DNA of 64,000 nucleotides from JANRKH01 sp033763595. GTDB taxonomy: Bacteria > Pseudomonadota > Alphaproteobacteria > Rickettsiales > Rickettsiaceae. The stretch spans positions 1 to 64,000 of the forward strand of contig JANRKH010000021.1 of assembly GCA_033763595.1 (NCBI GenBank). Direction: 5' to 3'. Shown in pieces: positions 17,550-26,632 of the stretch. Every line of letters begins with the position of its first letter. Position 1 is the stretch's first letter. Position numbers and translations under genes: made by a program. Below the pieces are notes generated by a model. That model did no database searches and was not told the origin of the DNA. It worked only from the letters and a program-made list of their open reading frames with translations.

Positions 17550-17750
17550 ATTTATTACCTTTTTTTAAAATTACCTTTATAGAGGCTTAGAAGTAAAACC
17601 TTCCTAGGCATTCTATTTATATTTTACATCACTGGTTTTTAAGATTTTACAAGAAACAACACAGGATGCAACAAAAAAAATTAACTATAATTTGTTTATT
17701 TCTATTTGTCATTAATTATTTTATATAATATACTAATTTTGAGTAAATTT
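17550..17750 (-). promoter_or_regulatory. Duplicated leader/promoter region, copy 2
   Basis: Upstream of the 17019-17549 gene and matching copy 1 over about 120 bp (TATTTTACATCACTGGTTTT at about 17619-17638, GATGCAACAAAAAAA near 17664). The retained identity suggests that both transcription units respond to the same signal. The remaining bases to 17835 show no gene. Confidence 0.55.
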
Positions 17751-17835
17751 AGCAATATCATATTAATACTATTTTTTTGATATACTGCATGGTATTACTG
17801 AAAAATTGGTTGGTATAATTCATAGTCCTACGACT

Positions 17836-19578
17836 TTATTGGCCTAGAGGTTTATTTATCACCCTTCTTTCTGGTATGATTATGCTTACTTCGGTTCCAA
17901 CACCGACTTCACTATCTATTTCTAGTTTTGCATCATGAGCCTTTGTGAGCATGGTTACAATAGAAAGCCCAAGACCAAATGAGTCAATAACCGTTCCAGG
18001 TTTATTGCTATGAACTTTTCCGTATTTTGTGAGGGCTATTTTTATTTCTTCTTGAGTCATTCCTATCCCCTGATCCTGCACGGATATTTTTATTTTTTTC
18101 CCGCTTCTATATGCACTGACAGTAATTTTAGTATTATCAAGAGAATATTTATACGAGTTAGAAATGAGATTATTAAAGGTCTGAAGCATTTTTATTGGGT
18201 CAGCTAGAATTTTCGGCAGTTTTTCTTCTATTTTTAGCTCAATATCTACTTTTCTAATATGAAATCTGGTTTGATTAATTTTTATTGATTTGGATATAAT
18301 TTCTTCTAGATCGCATTCCTCCTCAGTAAGCACGAAATTACCCGTTGCGACATTTTTTTCGTTTAAAATATCGTTAATAAAATCTAATATTAAATTTGCA
18401 TTGTGATGAATACCTTTCATATATTCTTTGTATTTTTCGGGCAAAGGGCCGAATAATCCTTTCGACATGATCTCAGAGCCAGTTAGTATAAATCCCAGAG
18501 GAGATCTAATTTCATGTGCTGCATAAGCAAGAAAGTCAGATTTTGCTATCATAGCTTTTGTTGCAACGTTCGATGCCCTTTCTGCTTTGGATCTTAGAGT
18601 AGTTTCTCTTTTGTAGATAATGAGAACCATGATCAGAAAAAATGATGCAAGTATTGAAATTTCAAGAGATTTTACAGCAACTTTTTTTGTGAAATTCGTC
18701 GTTATATGCCCAGGATCCAAGCTCACTACTAGTAAGTAAGGCTTATTTTTTAATTTACGCGCTAAAAAATTTGCTCCACTAAAAATTCTGATGTAACAAA
18801 TCTCCTTTTGTTTTTGGGAAAAAAAGTTAATCTTACTTACTTCTTGTAGTAAAGAACTATTTGTTATTGTTTTGCCGTTAGAGCTTATCCTTACAGAGTT
18901 TAATGGATAAGATGTAATAACATTCATTCTATTATCAAGGATAAGAAATTCTGTTAAATTATTTCTCCTATACATTTCGATGTCGTCTAGCAATGAGGAT
19001 GTCTCAACTTCGAGTAATATCGTACCTACGTACTCGCCCTCATCGTTAGTTACTCCGTAAGCGAGATCTAGAAATGGTATAGCATTTTTCTTGATATTAG
19101 GACTTTGACATAAAAATACTTTACCAGGATGCATTTTCGAGAGCCGAACATTAGACTGAAATCCTAAATTTGAGCCAACCAAGGCAGAATGTTCGTGATT
19201 AGAGTTCCTTATAGTACCTGTTTTATCGATCCAGTAAAAACCTCTCCAACCAAAGAAATTTTTATCATTTATATTTAAGCTATAATGCGAGAGAATTTCA
19301 TCTATTTTTTGATTCGATTGATAGTTGTTTTTAATCAAGTCGCCCATCTGGTCAAGAACGTAGCTAGAGTAATCTATGTAATCAAGGAATATTTTCTCTA
19401 AAATTTGGACCTCATCCCTCATTCTATCTAGCGTACTATGTTTTCTGTCTATATAAATTTTTACGAAAGAAATACATACTAGAATGATAACCTCAATTGC
19501 TATTAGCATAATTACTACTTTAAGGTTAAAGTTGTAATCACTTGAAGTCGTAAATTTTTTCGGTTGCGCTACTTTCAT
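17836..19578 (-). CDS. Membrane sensor histidine kinase, PleC/DivJ-like
   Basis: The 580-residue kinase has a transmembrane helix near residues 20-40, an extracytoplasmic sensing region of about 250 residues, and a second helix near 305-325. The catalytic part follows. The phosphoacceptor box is AAHEIRSPLGFI, followed by GLFGPLPEKYKEYM, a stretch typical of PleC/DivJ kinases. The ATPase domain shows N box NNLISNSYKYS, G1 DQGIGM and G2 GLGLSIV. There is no attached receiver domain. The sensing part (WIDKTGTIRNSNHE, GTILLEVE) resembles a double-Cache fold. Natural partners would be DivK and PleD, encoded at 58.6-60.3 kb. The name PleC versus DivJ cannot be decided by eye. Confidence 0.85.
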   Translation of the reverse strand: MKVAQPKKFTTSSDYNFNLKVVIMLIAIEVIILVCISFVKIYIDRKHSTLDRMRDEVQILEKIFLDYIDYSSYVLDQMGDLIKNNYQSNQKIDEILSHYSLNINDKNFFGWRGFYWIDKTGTIRNSNHEHSALVGSNLGFQSNVRLSKMHPGKVFLCQSPNIKKNAIPFLDLAYGVTNDEGEYVGTILLEVETSSLLDDIEMYRRNNLTEFLILDNRMNVITSYPLNSVRISSNGKTITNSSLLQEVSKINFFSQKQKEICYIRIFSGANFLARKLKNKPYLLVVSLDPGHITTNFTKKVAVKSLEISILASFFLIMVLIIYKRETTLRSKAERASNVATKAMIAKSDFLAYAAHEIRSPLGFILTGSEIMSKGLFGPLPEKYKEYMKGIHHNANLILDFINDILNEKNVATGNFVLTEEECDLEEIISKSIKINQTRFHIRKVDIELKIEEKLPKILADPIKMLQTFNNLISNSYKYSLDNTKITVSAYRSGKKIKISVQDQGIGMTQEEIKIALTKYGKVHSNKPGTVIDSFGLGLSIVTMLTKAHDAKLEIDSEVGVGTEVSIIIPERRVINKPLGQ

Positions 19579-19700
19579 AAACTATTTATAAATACTCATA
19601 ATTTTAGGTAAGCTCTTGTCTCTATGATTTTTAAGCAAAGCTAGCAAAATAATAAAATTAACCTTATAAGAATTTTTTGTAAATTTAACAGATCCACCAT

Positions 19701-21080
19701 ATGAATCTTACGAATATTGTACTCAAACTAACTAATACTGCAACAGGTAAGTTAGAAAGTTTTGAGCCAATCGACAATACAAAAATTAAAATATATGTTT
19801 GTGGTCCAACTGTATATGATGACCCACATATAGGTAATGCTAGAGCTTTAGTTGTATATGATCTGCTTTATAATTTGCTTTCAAAAATATACAAAAAAGA
19901 TTCAATTATTTTTGTGCGAAATATTACAGATATTGATGATAAAATAATCATAAGATCTAAGGAGGAGGGTATAGACTGGAAAGATCTAACTGCAAAAGTG
20001 ATGAAAAGCTTTCATGAGGATTGCAAATATCTTAATTGCTCTTCTCCAACTTTTGAGCCAAAGGCGTCTGAAGCTATTCCGGAAATGCTAGACATAATAG
20101 GTATTCTAGTTGAAAAGCAATATGCTTATGTAAGCAATAATAGCGTATATTATGATACAAGAAAATTTAAAGAATACGGCCAAATGGCCAATAAAAACAT
20201 TCAAGACCTAATGGCAGGCGCAAGATTAGATCAAGACCTAAATAAAAAAAACCCTGAGGACTTTGTTCTCTGGAAATCAGCGCAGGAAGATGATGAGCCA
20301 AATTTTGATTCAAAGTGGGGTAAGGGTAGGCCAGGGTGGCATATAGAATGTTCGGCCATGAGCAATATTTTTTTGGGAGAAGATTTTGATATTCATGGGG
20401 GCGGTGCTGACCTTATGTTTCCTCATCATACAAACGAAATTGCCCAGAGTTGTGCGGCCTTTCCAAATTCCACATATGCAAGATACTGGGTTCATAATGG
20501 TTTTGTCACCGTGAACGGGGAAAAAATGAGCAAGTCTCTTGGCAATTTCGTTAAAATAAAGGATATAGCTAGTACTGGTGCTAGAGGCGAGGTATTACGT
20601 ATGTTTTTGTTAAATTGTCACTATAGAGCACCTATGGACTTTAGTAATAAGGGATTAAGAGATATAGAACAAAACATGAATTATCTATATAGATCGCTAA
20701 GGGATTTTGCAAACCTAAGCGAACTTGAGTTAACTGATATGCCGGTAGAATTTATAGATTATTTGTTAAATGATCTAAATACTAGCGCTGCATTTGCTTA
20801 TTTACTCTCAAAGGCGAATAAATTAAACAAAACAAGAAGTATTAGTGACGCTAATATAGTTTATTCATGCGGCAAATTACTTGGAATCTTTTCAAGTCTA
20901 GATGAATGGTTTACAACAAACCTCGATTCACAAAAAATAGAGCAATTAATCGAAGAGAGAATGCTTGCGAAGAAAGAAAAAAATTGGCTAGAGGCTGATA
21001 GAATTAGGAAAGTTTTAGAGGAGATGGGTGTTACACTTGAGGATAAAAAAGATGGTACCACATCATGGCAGGCTCGCTAA
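19701..21080 (+). CDS. cysS: Cysteine--tRNA ligase
   Basis: The 459-residue class I synthetase charges tRNA-Cys. The zinc/HIGH region is YVCGPTVYDDPHIGNARA near residue 31. Other zinc ligands lie in HIECSAMS and HHTNEIAQS, and the KMSKS loop is EKMSKSLGNF near 275. A helical anticodon-binding domain ends the protein. Length is normal. It is divergent from the histidine kinase, with a 120-bp gap, and is followed by a family A repeat. Confidence 0.97.
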   Translation: MNLTNIVLKLTNTATGKLESFEPIDNTKIKIYVCGPTVYDDPHIGNARALVVYDLLYNLLSKIYKKDSIIFVRNITDIDDKIIIRSKEEGIDWKDLTAKVMKSFHEDCKYLNCSSPTFEPKASEAIPEMLDIIGILVEKQYAYVSNNSVYYDTRKFKEYGQMANKNIQDLMAGARLDQDLNKKNPEDFVLWKSAQEDDEPNFDSKWGKGRPGWHIECSAMSNIFLGEDFDIHGGGADLMFPHHTNEIAQSCAAFPNSTYARYWVHNGFVTVNGEKMSKSLGNFVKIKDIASTGARGEVLRMFLLNCHYRAPMDFSNKGLRDIEQNMNYLYRSLRDFANLSELELTDMPVEFIDYLLNDLNTSAAFAYLLSKANKLNKTRSISDANIVYSCGKLLGIFSSLDEWFTTNLDSQKIEQLIEERMLAKKEKNWLEADRIRKVLEEMGVTLEDKKDGTTSWQAR

Positions 21081-21143
21081 AAGCCAGATACGAAAACTCT
21101 ATTATTACTCCTGTTGACAAGTTGGCAATTACAGTATGTATAA

Positions 21144-21248
21144 TACCAAATCTCTAGAATTAAATAATACTAGGAGCGAGGAGCGAAGCCTACTACATGC
21201 TAGGTGAGCGACGAGCGACGAAGTAGTACTTAAAAATGGGATTTGGTA
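21144..21248 (+). repeat. Family A palindromic repeat
   Basis: A 105-bp copy with left end TACCAAATCTCTAGAATT, core GGAGCGAGGAGCGAAGCCTA and TAGGTGAGCGACGAGCGACG, right end ATGGGATTTGGTA. It lies downstream of cysS and upstream of scoA. Confidence 0.9.
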
Positions 21249-21381
21249 TAAGAATTATATATATCAAAATCATCACATTCTCAATCCTTTTTCTACTTAA
21301 AGCTTCGTATAATTTGACTTAAGGATTAATTATCGCTTATCATTATTTAGATAGTAAAAAAAATATTTAACAGAGAATATA

Positions 21382-22077
21382 ATGAAAATAGCAACTTCTG
21401 CAAGTAGCGCTTTAAAAGAAGTACTTAAGGATGGCATAACAATAATGGCAGGAGGCTTTGGCCTCTGTGGTATTCCAGAAAAATTAATCGAAGCTATTTT
21501 GGAATCAAAAGTCAAAAACCTAACCGTGATTAGCAATAATTGTGGGATTGATGATTTTGGGCTTGGGATTTTGCTAAAAACACGCCAAATCAAAAAGATG
21601 ATCTCATCTTATGTTGGCGAAAATAAAACATTTGAGAGTCAGTATTTATCAGGCGAACTAGAACTAGAACTTACTCCACAAGGAACGCTTGCTGAAAAAA
21701 TTAGAGCAGGAGGAGCGGGGATTCCTGCATTTTATACAAAAACTGGGGTCGGTACAATTGTTGCAGAGGGAAAAGAAGTGCGCCAGTTCAATGGGCGGGA
21801 CCATATACTCGAACATTCTTTGTTTGCAGACCTTGCAATCATCAAGGGCTATATAGCTGATAAATCTGGAAATATTGTATATAGAAAAACTGCGAGAAAT
21901 TTTAATGCTATTATGGCTACAGCCGCTAAATTCACCGTTTGCGAGGTAGAAAAAATAGTGGAAAACGGAGAATTAGACCCTGATTCTATTCATACTCCTG
22001 GTATTTTTGTTGATAGAATAGTGCATGGTATTAATTATGTTAAGAAAATTGAAAAAATGACGGTTTCAGATGAATAA
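21382..22077 (+). CDS. scoA: 3-oxoacid CoA-transferase subunit A
   Basis: The 231-residue alpha subunit of a heteromeric class I CoA-transferase carries the family signature GGFGLCGIPEKLIEAI near residue 27. The enzyme moves CoA from succinyl-CoA to acetoacetate or a related acid, so the bacterium could activate ketone bodies or short acids taken from the host (inference). It overlaps the start of scoB by 8 bp, forming a two-gene operon. The substrate could also be another short oxoacid, as in AtoDA or PcaIJ. Confidence 0.9.
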   Translation: MKIATSASSALKEVLKDGITIMAGGFGLCGIPEKLIEAILESKVKNLTVISNNCGIDDFGLGILLKTRQIKKMISSYVGENKTFESQYLSGELELELTPQGTLAEKIRAGGAGIPAFYTKTGVGTIVAEGKEVRQFNGRDHILEHSLFADLAIIKGYIADKSGNIVYRKTARNFNAIMATAAKFTVCEVEKIVENGELDPDSIHTPGIFVDRIVHGINYVKKIEKMTVSDE

Positions 22078-22714
22078 GGGATGGACGCAAGAAGAAATGT
22101 GCGAAATTGCAGCAAGAGAAGAGCTCAGAGACGGTATTTATGTTAATCTTGGTATTGGCATGCCTACCAATGTTGCAAATCATATACCAAATGGAATGAA
22201 TGTAATTTTTCATAGTGAAAATGGCATGCTTGGCATGGGGCCATTTCCCAAAAAAGAAGAGGTGGATGCTGATCTTATCAATGCCGGAAAGCAGACTATT
22301 TCCGAACTAGATTATAGTAGTTATTTTGATAGTGCAACCTCTTTTGGCATGGTTAGGGGGGGTCATATAAAAGTATCAATACTAGGAGCATTCCAGGTAG
22401 CGCAAAATGGCGATTTAGCTAACTGGACTATTCCAGGTAAAATCGTTAAAGGTATGGGTGGAGCTATGGACCTAGTAGCGAATGTCCCTAGAGTTGTCAT
22501 AATCATGGAACATAACGCAAAAGACGGTAGTGCAAAACTTGTAAAAAAATGTAACCTGCCATTAACTGGAACAAGAGTTGTAGATAGGGTAATAACCGAG
22601 CTTGGAATTTTCGATTTTAAAGATGGAAGAATGTATCTTAAAGAAGCAGCTCCAGGAGTGTCTATTGACTATATTCTGTCAAAAACAGATGCGGAGTTCG
22701 ATCTTATGACCTGA
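22070..22714 (+). CDS. scoB: 3-oxoacid CoA-transferase subunit B
   Basis: The 214-residue beta subunit carries the catalytic glutamate in HSENGMLGMGPFP near residue 58, which forms the enzyme-CoA thioester intermediate. The preceding NLGIGMPTNVANHIP is the conserved glycine-rich segment. Length and order (A before B, overlapping) are normal. A family A repeat lies about 105 bp downstream. Confidence 0.92.
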   Translation: MNKGWTQEEMCEIAAREELRDGIYVNLGIGMPTNVANHIPNGMNVIFHSENGMLGMGPFPKKEEVDADLINAGKQTISELDYSSYFDSATSFGMVRGGHIKVSILGAFQVAQNGDLANWTIPGKIVKGMGGAMDLVANVPRVVIIMEHNAKDGSAKLVKKCNLPLTGTRVVDRVITELGIFDFKDGRMYLKEAAPGVSIDYILSKTDAEFDLMT

Positions 22715-22819
22715 ATTTTGGCTCATATATATCGAACTTATACAATTGATAAATTTGACTGGACAGGCTCATATTTATCTCTTATAAAGAAGCTTTATTC
22801 AACTACAATTTATAACTTA

Positions 22820-22923
22820 TACCAAATCCCAGATTAAATAATACTAGGAGCGAGGAGTGAAGCCTACTCTCGTGTTAGGTGAGCGACGAGCTAGAAGAAA
22901 GTACTTAAAAATGGGATTTGGTA
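22820..22923 (+). repeat. Family A palindromic repeat
   Basis: A 104-bp copy with left end TACCAAATCCCAGATTAAAT, core GGAGCGAGGAGTGAAGCCTA and TTAGGTGAGCGACGAGCTAG, right end ATGGGATTTGGTA. It lies between scoB and tRNA-Phe; nothing else is seen in that gap except a short tandem repeat. Confidence 0.9.
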
Positions 22924-22981
22924 TTAAATATTATTTAGTTCTGTATTTGCTATTACAAAAATAGACCATTTAAAAAAGTAA

Positions 22982-23009
22982 AATGTGTAATGTGTAATGT
23001 GTAATATGC
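22982..23009. repeat. Short tandem repeat, 7-bp unit
   Basis: AATGTGT occurs three times in a row followed by a degraded fourth unit (AATATGC), just upstream of tRNA-Phe. Slippage could make its length variable between strains. Confidence 0.7.
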
Positions 23010-23036
23010 AATGGTGCATGTTCTAGAATTCTTTTT

Positions 23037-23112
23037 GGCTCGGTAGCTCAGTTGGTAGAGCAAAGGACTGAAAATCCTTGTGTCGCCGGTTCGATCCCGG
23101 CCCAAGCCACCA
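23037..23112 (+). tRNA. tRNA-Phe (anticodon GAA)
   Basis: A 76-nt cloverleaf with anticodon stem AAGGA/TCCTT around loop CTGAAAA (anticodon GAA), T arm GCCGG-TTCGATC-CCGGC, and encoded CCA. The acceptor stem GGCTCGG/CCAAGCC has a C-A mismatch at pair 5-68. An apparent reading frame on the other strand is the well-known tRNA-antisense artefact. Confidence 0.96.
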
Positions 23113-23260
23113 TCTTCATTTATATTATTTAAAACAAATATACCTATTGCAAAACCTGCCGCAAGAGCGAGTGATAAAAGCATATAAAGCGGAAAGATCA
23201 GGGATGTATAAATGGCGCATGAGGAATATGCTTTCTTCTTCTATTGACAATACGATGTAA

Positions 23261-23367
23261 TACCAAATCTCTAGAATTAAATAATACTAGGAGCAAGTCA
23301 CGAAGCCTACTCTCGTGTAAGCTTGAGCGACGAGCTAGAAGAAAGTACCTAAAAATGGGATTTGGTA
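23261..23367 (+). repeat. Family A palindromic repeat
   Basis: A 107-bp copy with left end TACCAAATCTCTAGAATT and right end ATGGGATTTGGTA, with AAGCTTGAGCGACGAG in place of the usual TTAGGTGAGCGACGAG. It occupies part of the 410-bp gap between tRNA-Phe and the DUF486 gene; the rest of the gap shows no gene. Confidence 0.9.
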
Positions 23368-23523
23368 TAATCCCCTGAGATCAAGGCGCAGTTGTAATCC
23401 CCGTGAAAACTGGTATCGTCGTTGCAAGCTTAAGCGAAGCGATCCGGTTTTACATTTTCTTTTTAGTATTGACATTATTCGCAGTTTGTTGCTTAATTAT
23501 TTCCGTAAATTTATAAAAATATC

Positions 23524-23883
23524 ATGTTTAGTTTTACTTCAAGCTACGCGACAAAACTCCTCGTAATATTTCTATTAATATGCTCTAATATTTTCATGAC
23601 ATTTGCATGGTACGGTCACTTAAAGTATAAATCATCCCCTCTATTCCTAACTATACTTGTTAGCTGGGGTATAGCCTTTTTTGAATATTGCCTTCAAGTC
23701 CCCGCTAACAGACTTGGGTCTAATTATTTTTCAGCAGCTGAGTTAAAAACACTCCAGGAAATAATTACTTTGGTTGTTTTTGGATTATTCTCAATCTTCT
23801 ATCTAAATCAAAATTTAAACTGGAATCATTTTGCAGGATTTATATGTATAATACTTGCAGCATTTTTTGTGTTTTATAAATAA
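23524..23883 (+). CDS. DMT-superfamily membrane protein, DUF486 family
   Basis: A 119-residue protein with four hydrophobic helices: KLLVIFLLICSNIFMTFAWY near residues 11-30, a second near 40-56, a third near 82-97, and a fourth in HFAGFICIILAAFFVFYK at the end. The segment WGIAFFEYCLQVPANRLG and the following AAELKTLQEIITL are typical of DUF486, a four-helix half-transporter-like family whose substrate is unknown. It probably works as a dimer in the inner membrane, like small multidrug-resistance proteins (inference). A repeat begins directly after the stop codon. Confidence 0.85.
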   Translation: MFSFTSSYATKLLVIFLLICSNIFMTFAWYGHLKYKSSPLFLTILVSWGIAFFEYCLQVPANRLGSNYFSAAELKTLQEIITLVVFGLFSIFYLNQNLNWNHFAGFICIILAAFFVFYK

Positions 23884-24028
23884 TACCAAATCTCTATAGT
23901 CTTTTAGGTTGGATTAGATACTAGGCGCGAGGAGAGAAGCCTATGAGTATTAGGTGAGCGACGAGTCAACAACGTAGCTAATTCAACATAAAAGACTATA
24001 AGTATTATTTAATTCTAGAGGTTTGGTG
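23884..24028 (+). repeat. Family A remnant split by a family B insertion
   Basis: The left end TACCAAATCTC is followed by a complete family B element (23895-24000), then AGTATTATTTAATTCTAGAG and GTTTGGT. The two flanks are mutually inverted family A ends, so the B element sits inside an A-derived palindrome. It begins immediately after the stop codon of the DUF486 gene. Confidence 0.8.
23895..24000 (+). mobile_element. Family B element (106 bp, MITE-like)
   Basis: Bounded by TATAGTCTTTTAGGTTGGAT and its near-inverse ending AAAAGACTATA. The sequence is identical to the copy at 32372-32477. It is inserted within a family A remnant. Outer TA bases on both sides fit TA target duplication; no coding capacity. 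Confidence 0.82.
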
Positions 24029-24113
24029 TTACTTGGATAAAATCTACTGAAATATACATGAAATTTTAGCGCTTTTGAAAAAAAATACGATTCGAAAATA
24101 CGCTTTGAAGATA

Positions 24114-24208
24114 GGCGCTAGACGCAACCCGCTCATAAACCATTGCGGCTGCTTACTTTCGGACCTGACCGGTTCCATGGACAGATCGCCCACATCTAGC
24201 AACTGGGC
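24114..24208 (-). ncRNA. ffs: Signal recognition particle RNA (4.5S type)
   Basis: On the minus strand the conserved SRP core is plain: GGTCAGGTCCGAAAGTAAGC then AGCC, that is, the asymmetric loop and tetraloop that bind Ffh. The outer parts pair as a long hairpin: GCTAGA near the 5' side with TCTAGC near the 3' side, giving an RNA of about 95 nt. The exact ends are estimated from pairing. It guides nascent membrane proteins to the SRP receptor. Confidence 0.88.
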
Positions 24209-24328
24209 ATAGTATAGATTTTTATAGGATTTGCAAGTGATAATCTAAACATGATAATCTAAAAAAAGTTTCTTCTGTTCATATAAGTAATTGATCAAAC
24301 AATAAAAATTAAAGCCTTCTGTAATGTT

Positions 24329-25441
24329 CTACCCTTTCCCCCGGAAGGAGTTCTTCTGATTTTCTTTTTCTTTTTCTGTCCATGAATTACCAGTGTTTGC
24401 GCTCGTATTTTGTAAACTTTGAGAGGTTTCAATCCGCTTAGAATTATTAAGTAGTTGACTATTTCCAATCTCTTGCTTAGGCGGTTGTACTCTTATTGGC
24501 CGCATGGCTTTCTCAGCTGCAGTTTGTGCTGAATAATAAATTTTTTTAGATTTAGCTATCTCTGGACTATCAAAACGATAGCCTAAGTAACCAGTAGAGC
24601 ATAACGTACCAGCTACAATAGCAAAATAAAGTGGACTAGGAGCAAGGCCTATCAAAACAAGAGAAACAAAAAATGTTACTAAAATTCCTCCAAACATTCC
24701 TCTTATGTCAGTTTTAATAGGCGTATCGTCTGTTGAAGACATCCTTGGGTCGTATAATTTTTGATATTTTTCAAAGAGACTGACTTCTGAAATTGAGGCA
24801 CCAGATGATTCTTGTCCTGATATCCCCTGACCTTCTAGTAGCTGCTCTTCAGGCGCGCCAAGATTGGTAATTATATTACCAATCTCTTCATCGGTGAATA
24901 GCTTCTCAGTACTTCCTTGTGTTGTATTATTTAATTCTTCACCAGCATGTGTAGTTTGTTGTTTATTATATTCCTCTAATTCTTTCCTAATCAAACCTAA
25001 AAAATACTGTTGATTAAACCTTTCATTGATAAAATCAGCTACTGCTTGATGGCAAGTGTTTATTGCATTTATTTGTTCGCGGACCTTGTCTCGCTTATAA
25101 AACTGTTTGAGAAAAGGATCCTCTGTTGCCTGTAGACTAGCACTGCTTACTTTTAGAGGTTGGGAATTGTAACGCTCCCATGCGGACAATGCTGCTGCAT
25201 GGGTTTGCTTTGTCGGAAACTGGTTGTACAAGTATCGAGCTTGAAAGTAATCTTGTATTGTTTCGATATGACGAGATGGATCTGCTCCATAGACTTTGGC
25301 AAGAAGTTTCTCAAGGAAGTCTTTTTTGGAAAGATTGTAATCTTCGGTTTCAATAACGACTTGGGCATATAATGATTCCTTGAATTCATTGTTGGCACCA
25401 TTATTGGTGCTAGTATTACCAGAATCGTTATTTTTTGCCAC
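24329..25441 (-). CDS. Orphan membrane protein
   Basis: Family not recognised. The 370-residue protein is mostly soluble and polar, rich in N, Q, E and S. It has a Ser/Asn-rich start and a helical middle (about residues 25-170). Two adjacent hydrophobic segments lie near 250-295 (MFGGILVTFFVSLVLIGL, then YFAIVAGTLCSTGYLGY). The tail is disordered and basic, ending NSFRGKG. So most of the chain faces one side of the membrane, with the tail on the same side. A role as a secreted or host-facing protein is conceivable but unproven. It stands alone between ffs and a repeat-filled region. Confidence 0.72.
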   Translation of the reverse strand: MAKNNDSGNTSTNNGANNEFKESLYAQVVIETEDYNLSKKDFLEKLLAKVYGADPSRHIETIQDYFQARYLYNQFPTKQTHAAALSAWERYNSQPLKVSSASLQATEDPFLKQFYKRDKVREQINAINTCHQAVADFINERFNQQYFLGLIRKELEEYNKQQTTHAGEELNNTTQGSTEKLFTDEEIGNIITNLGAPEEQLLEGQGISGQESSGASISEVSLFEKYQKLYDPRMSSTDDTPIKTDIRGMFGGILVTFFVSLVLIGLAPSPLYFAIVAGTLCSTGYLGYRFDSPEIAKSKKIYYSAQTAAEKAMRPIRVQPPKQEIGNSQLLNNSKRIETSQSLQNTSANTGNSWTEKEKENQKNSFRGKG

Positions 25442-25716
25442 AATTATTGCTATATATGATTAACTATAATAATTTTAGCAATAAATATTAAGTATTAGCA
25501 ATAATAAACACATACTAAGTATTATTTGTAAAACATATGTTTTGTATTTACATCAGTTCACAGTGCAAGATCACTTTTTAATCTGCCAAAATTATCCTAC
25601 GATTTGGCAATCTTATGTGTTTTTACGTAAATTTATATAGAAATATAGGCGCGGTATAGTTGTAGGCCTTGCCAAGTTTAATTGAGAGAGTATAATTTCG
25701 GTACATAATATATAAA

Positions 25717-25820
25717 TGCCAGATCCAAGAATTAAACAATGCTAGAAGCAAGTAACGAAGCCTACTATACACTCTTTAAGCTACGAGCTACGAAAATATA
25801 CTTAAAAATAGGACTTGATA
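25717..25820 (+). repeat. Degraded family A repeat
   Basis: Recognisable by AAGAATTAAACAATGCTAGA and AGTAACGAAGCCTACTATAC, but both ends are mutated (TGCCAGATCC on the left, AGGACTTGATA on the right). An old copy. Confidence 0.65.
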
Positions 25821-25954
25821 TTATATGATTGTACCACGGAAATGAAGCTTGATCAATTATGGAGATTGTGGTTGTAAGATTGTGGTTTTTTTGGGGGGTG
25901 ATATTAATGAGAAGCTTTGCTTTACGTTCAGTATAAAGAAGTTTGTTCTTAAAC

Positions 25955-26060
25955 TATAGTCTTTTATGTTGAATTAGCTACGCTGTTGACTCGTCGCTCA
26001 CCTAATACTCATAGGCTTCTCTCCTCGCGCCTAGTATCTAATCCAACCTAAAAGACTATA
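25955..26060 (-). mobile_element. Family B element, reverse orientation
   Basis: A 106-bp copy whose reverse complement differs by one base from the copies at 23895 and 32372 (CAACAGCGTAG instead of CAACAACGTAG). It has intact inverted ends TATAGTC/GACTATA. Confidence 0.85.
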
Positions 26061-26080
26061 CATGCGAACGGTAAGTATTA

Positions 26081-26188
26081 TACCAAATCTCTAGAATTAA
26101 ATAATATTAGGAGCAAGTCACGAAGCCTACTCTCGTGTAAGCCTTTAGCGACGAGCTAGAAGCAAGTACTTAAAAATGGGATTTGGCA
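26081..26188 (+). repeat. Family A palindromic repeat
   Basis: A 108-bp copy, left end TACCAAATCTCTAGAATT, right end ATGGGATTTGGCA with one change in the last bases. It lies 20 bp after the reversed family B element. Confidence 0.87.
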
Positions 26189-26283
26189 TTAGATCACTCA
26201 GAGCATTATATATAGCATATGTGTAGAGCCTAGGAATTTTTAGAAAAAGAGTCAGCTACTTGAACTTAGGTAAACTATTGTAA

Positions 26284-26387
26284 TACCAAATCCCAGATTA
26301 AATAATACTAGGAGCGAGGAGCGAAGCCTACTCTCGTGTTAGGTGAGCGAGGAGCGACGAAGTAGTACTTAAAAATGGGATTTGGTA
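26284..26387 (+). repeat. Family A palindromic repeat
   Basis: A 104-bp copy, left end TACCAAATCCCAGATTAAAT, right end ATGGGATTTGGTA, core with GTGAGCGAGGAGCGACG. The last repeat before the vir operon. Confidence 0.9.
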
Positions 26388-26632
26388 TAAGATATCGCAA
26401 TAGGCCCGAAAAGCAATCCATCAAGTCAAAATTACAGATCATAATAAGGTCATGCTGGGGGTTTATTGATTTAGTATTATTGCGAGGGGTCAAGTAACGA
26501 ACAAAGAGATAAGCTGGCTTTAAAGAAACACATTATTTTTTTTAGAAGAAACTTCCAAAATTTTATTAGCAATTAGTGGATTGTTGGAATAATTGTTTTA
26601 ATCAAGACCCCATTGAATAAATTTAGTAAATT

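Larger units (their letters stand above)
25442..26632. other. 1.2-kb gene-free region filled with repeats
   Basis: No plausible gene on either strand. The region holds a degraded family A copy (25717-25820), a reversed family B element (25955-26060) and two family A copies (26081-26188, 26284-26387). The last 240 bases before virB8 must contain the vir promoter; none can be singled out. Confidence 0.7.

Noticed and set aside
22953..23183. A minus-strand frame with GRDRTGDTRIFSPLLYQLSY
   Set aside because: This string is the known artefact of reading antisense through tRNA-Phe. The hydrophobic start (MLLSLALAAGFAIGIFV) could be a gene remnant, but nothing else supports it.
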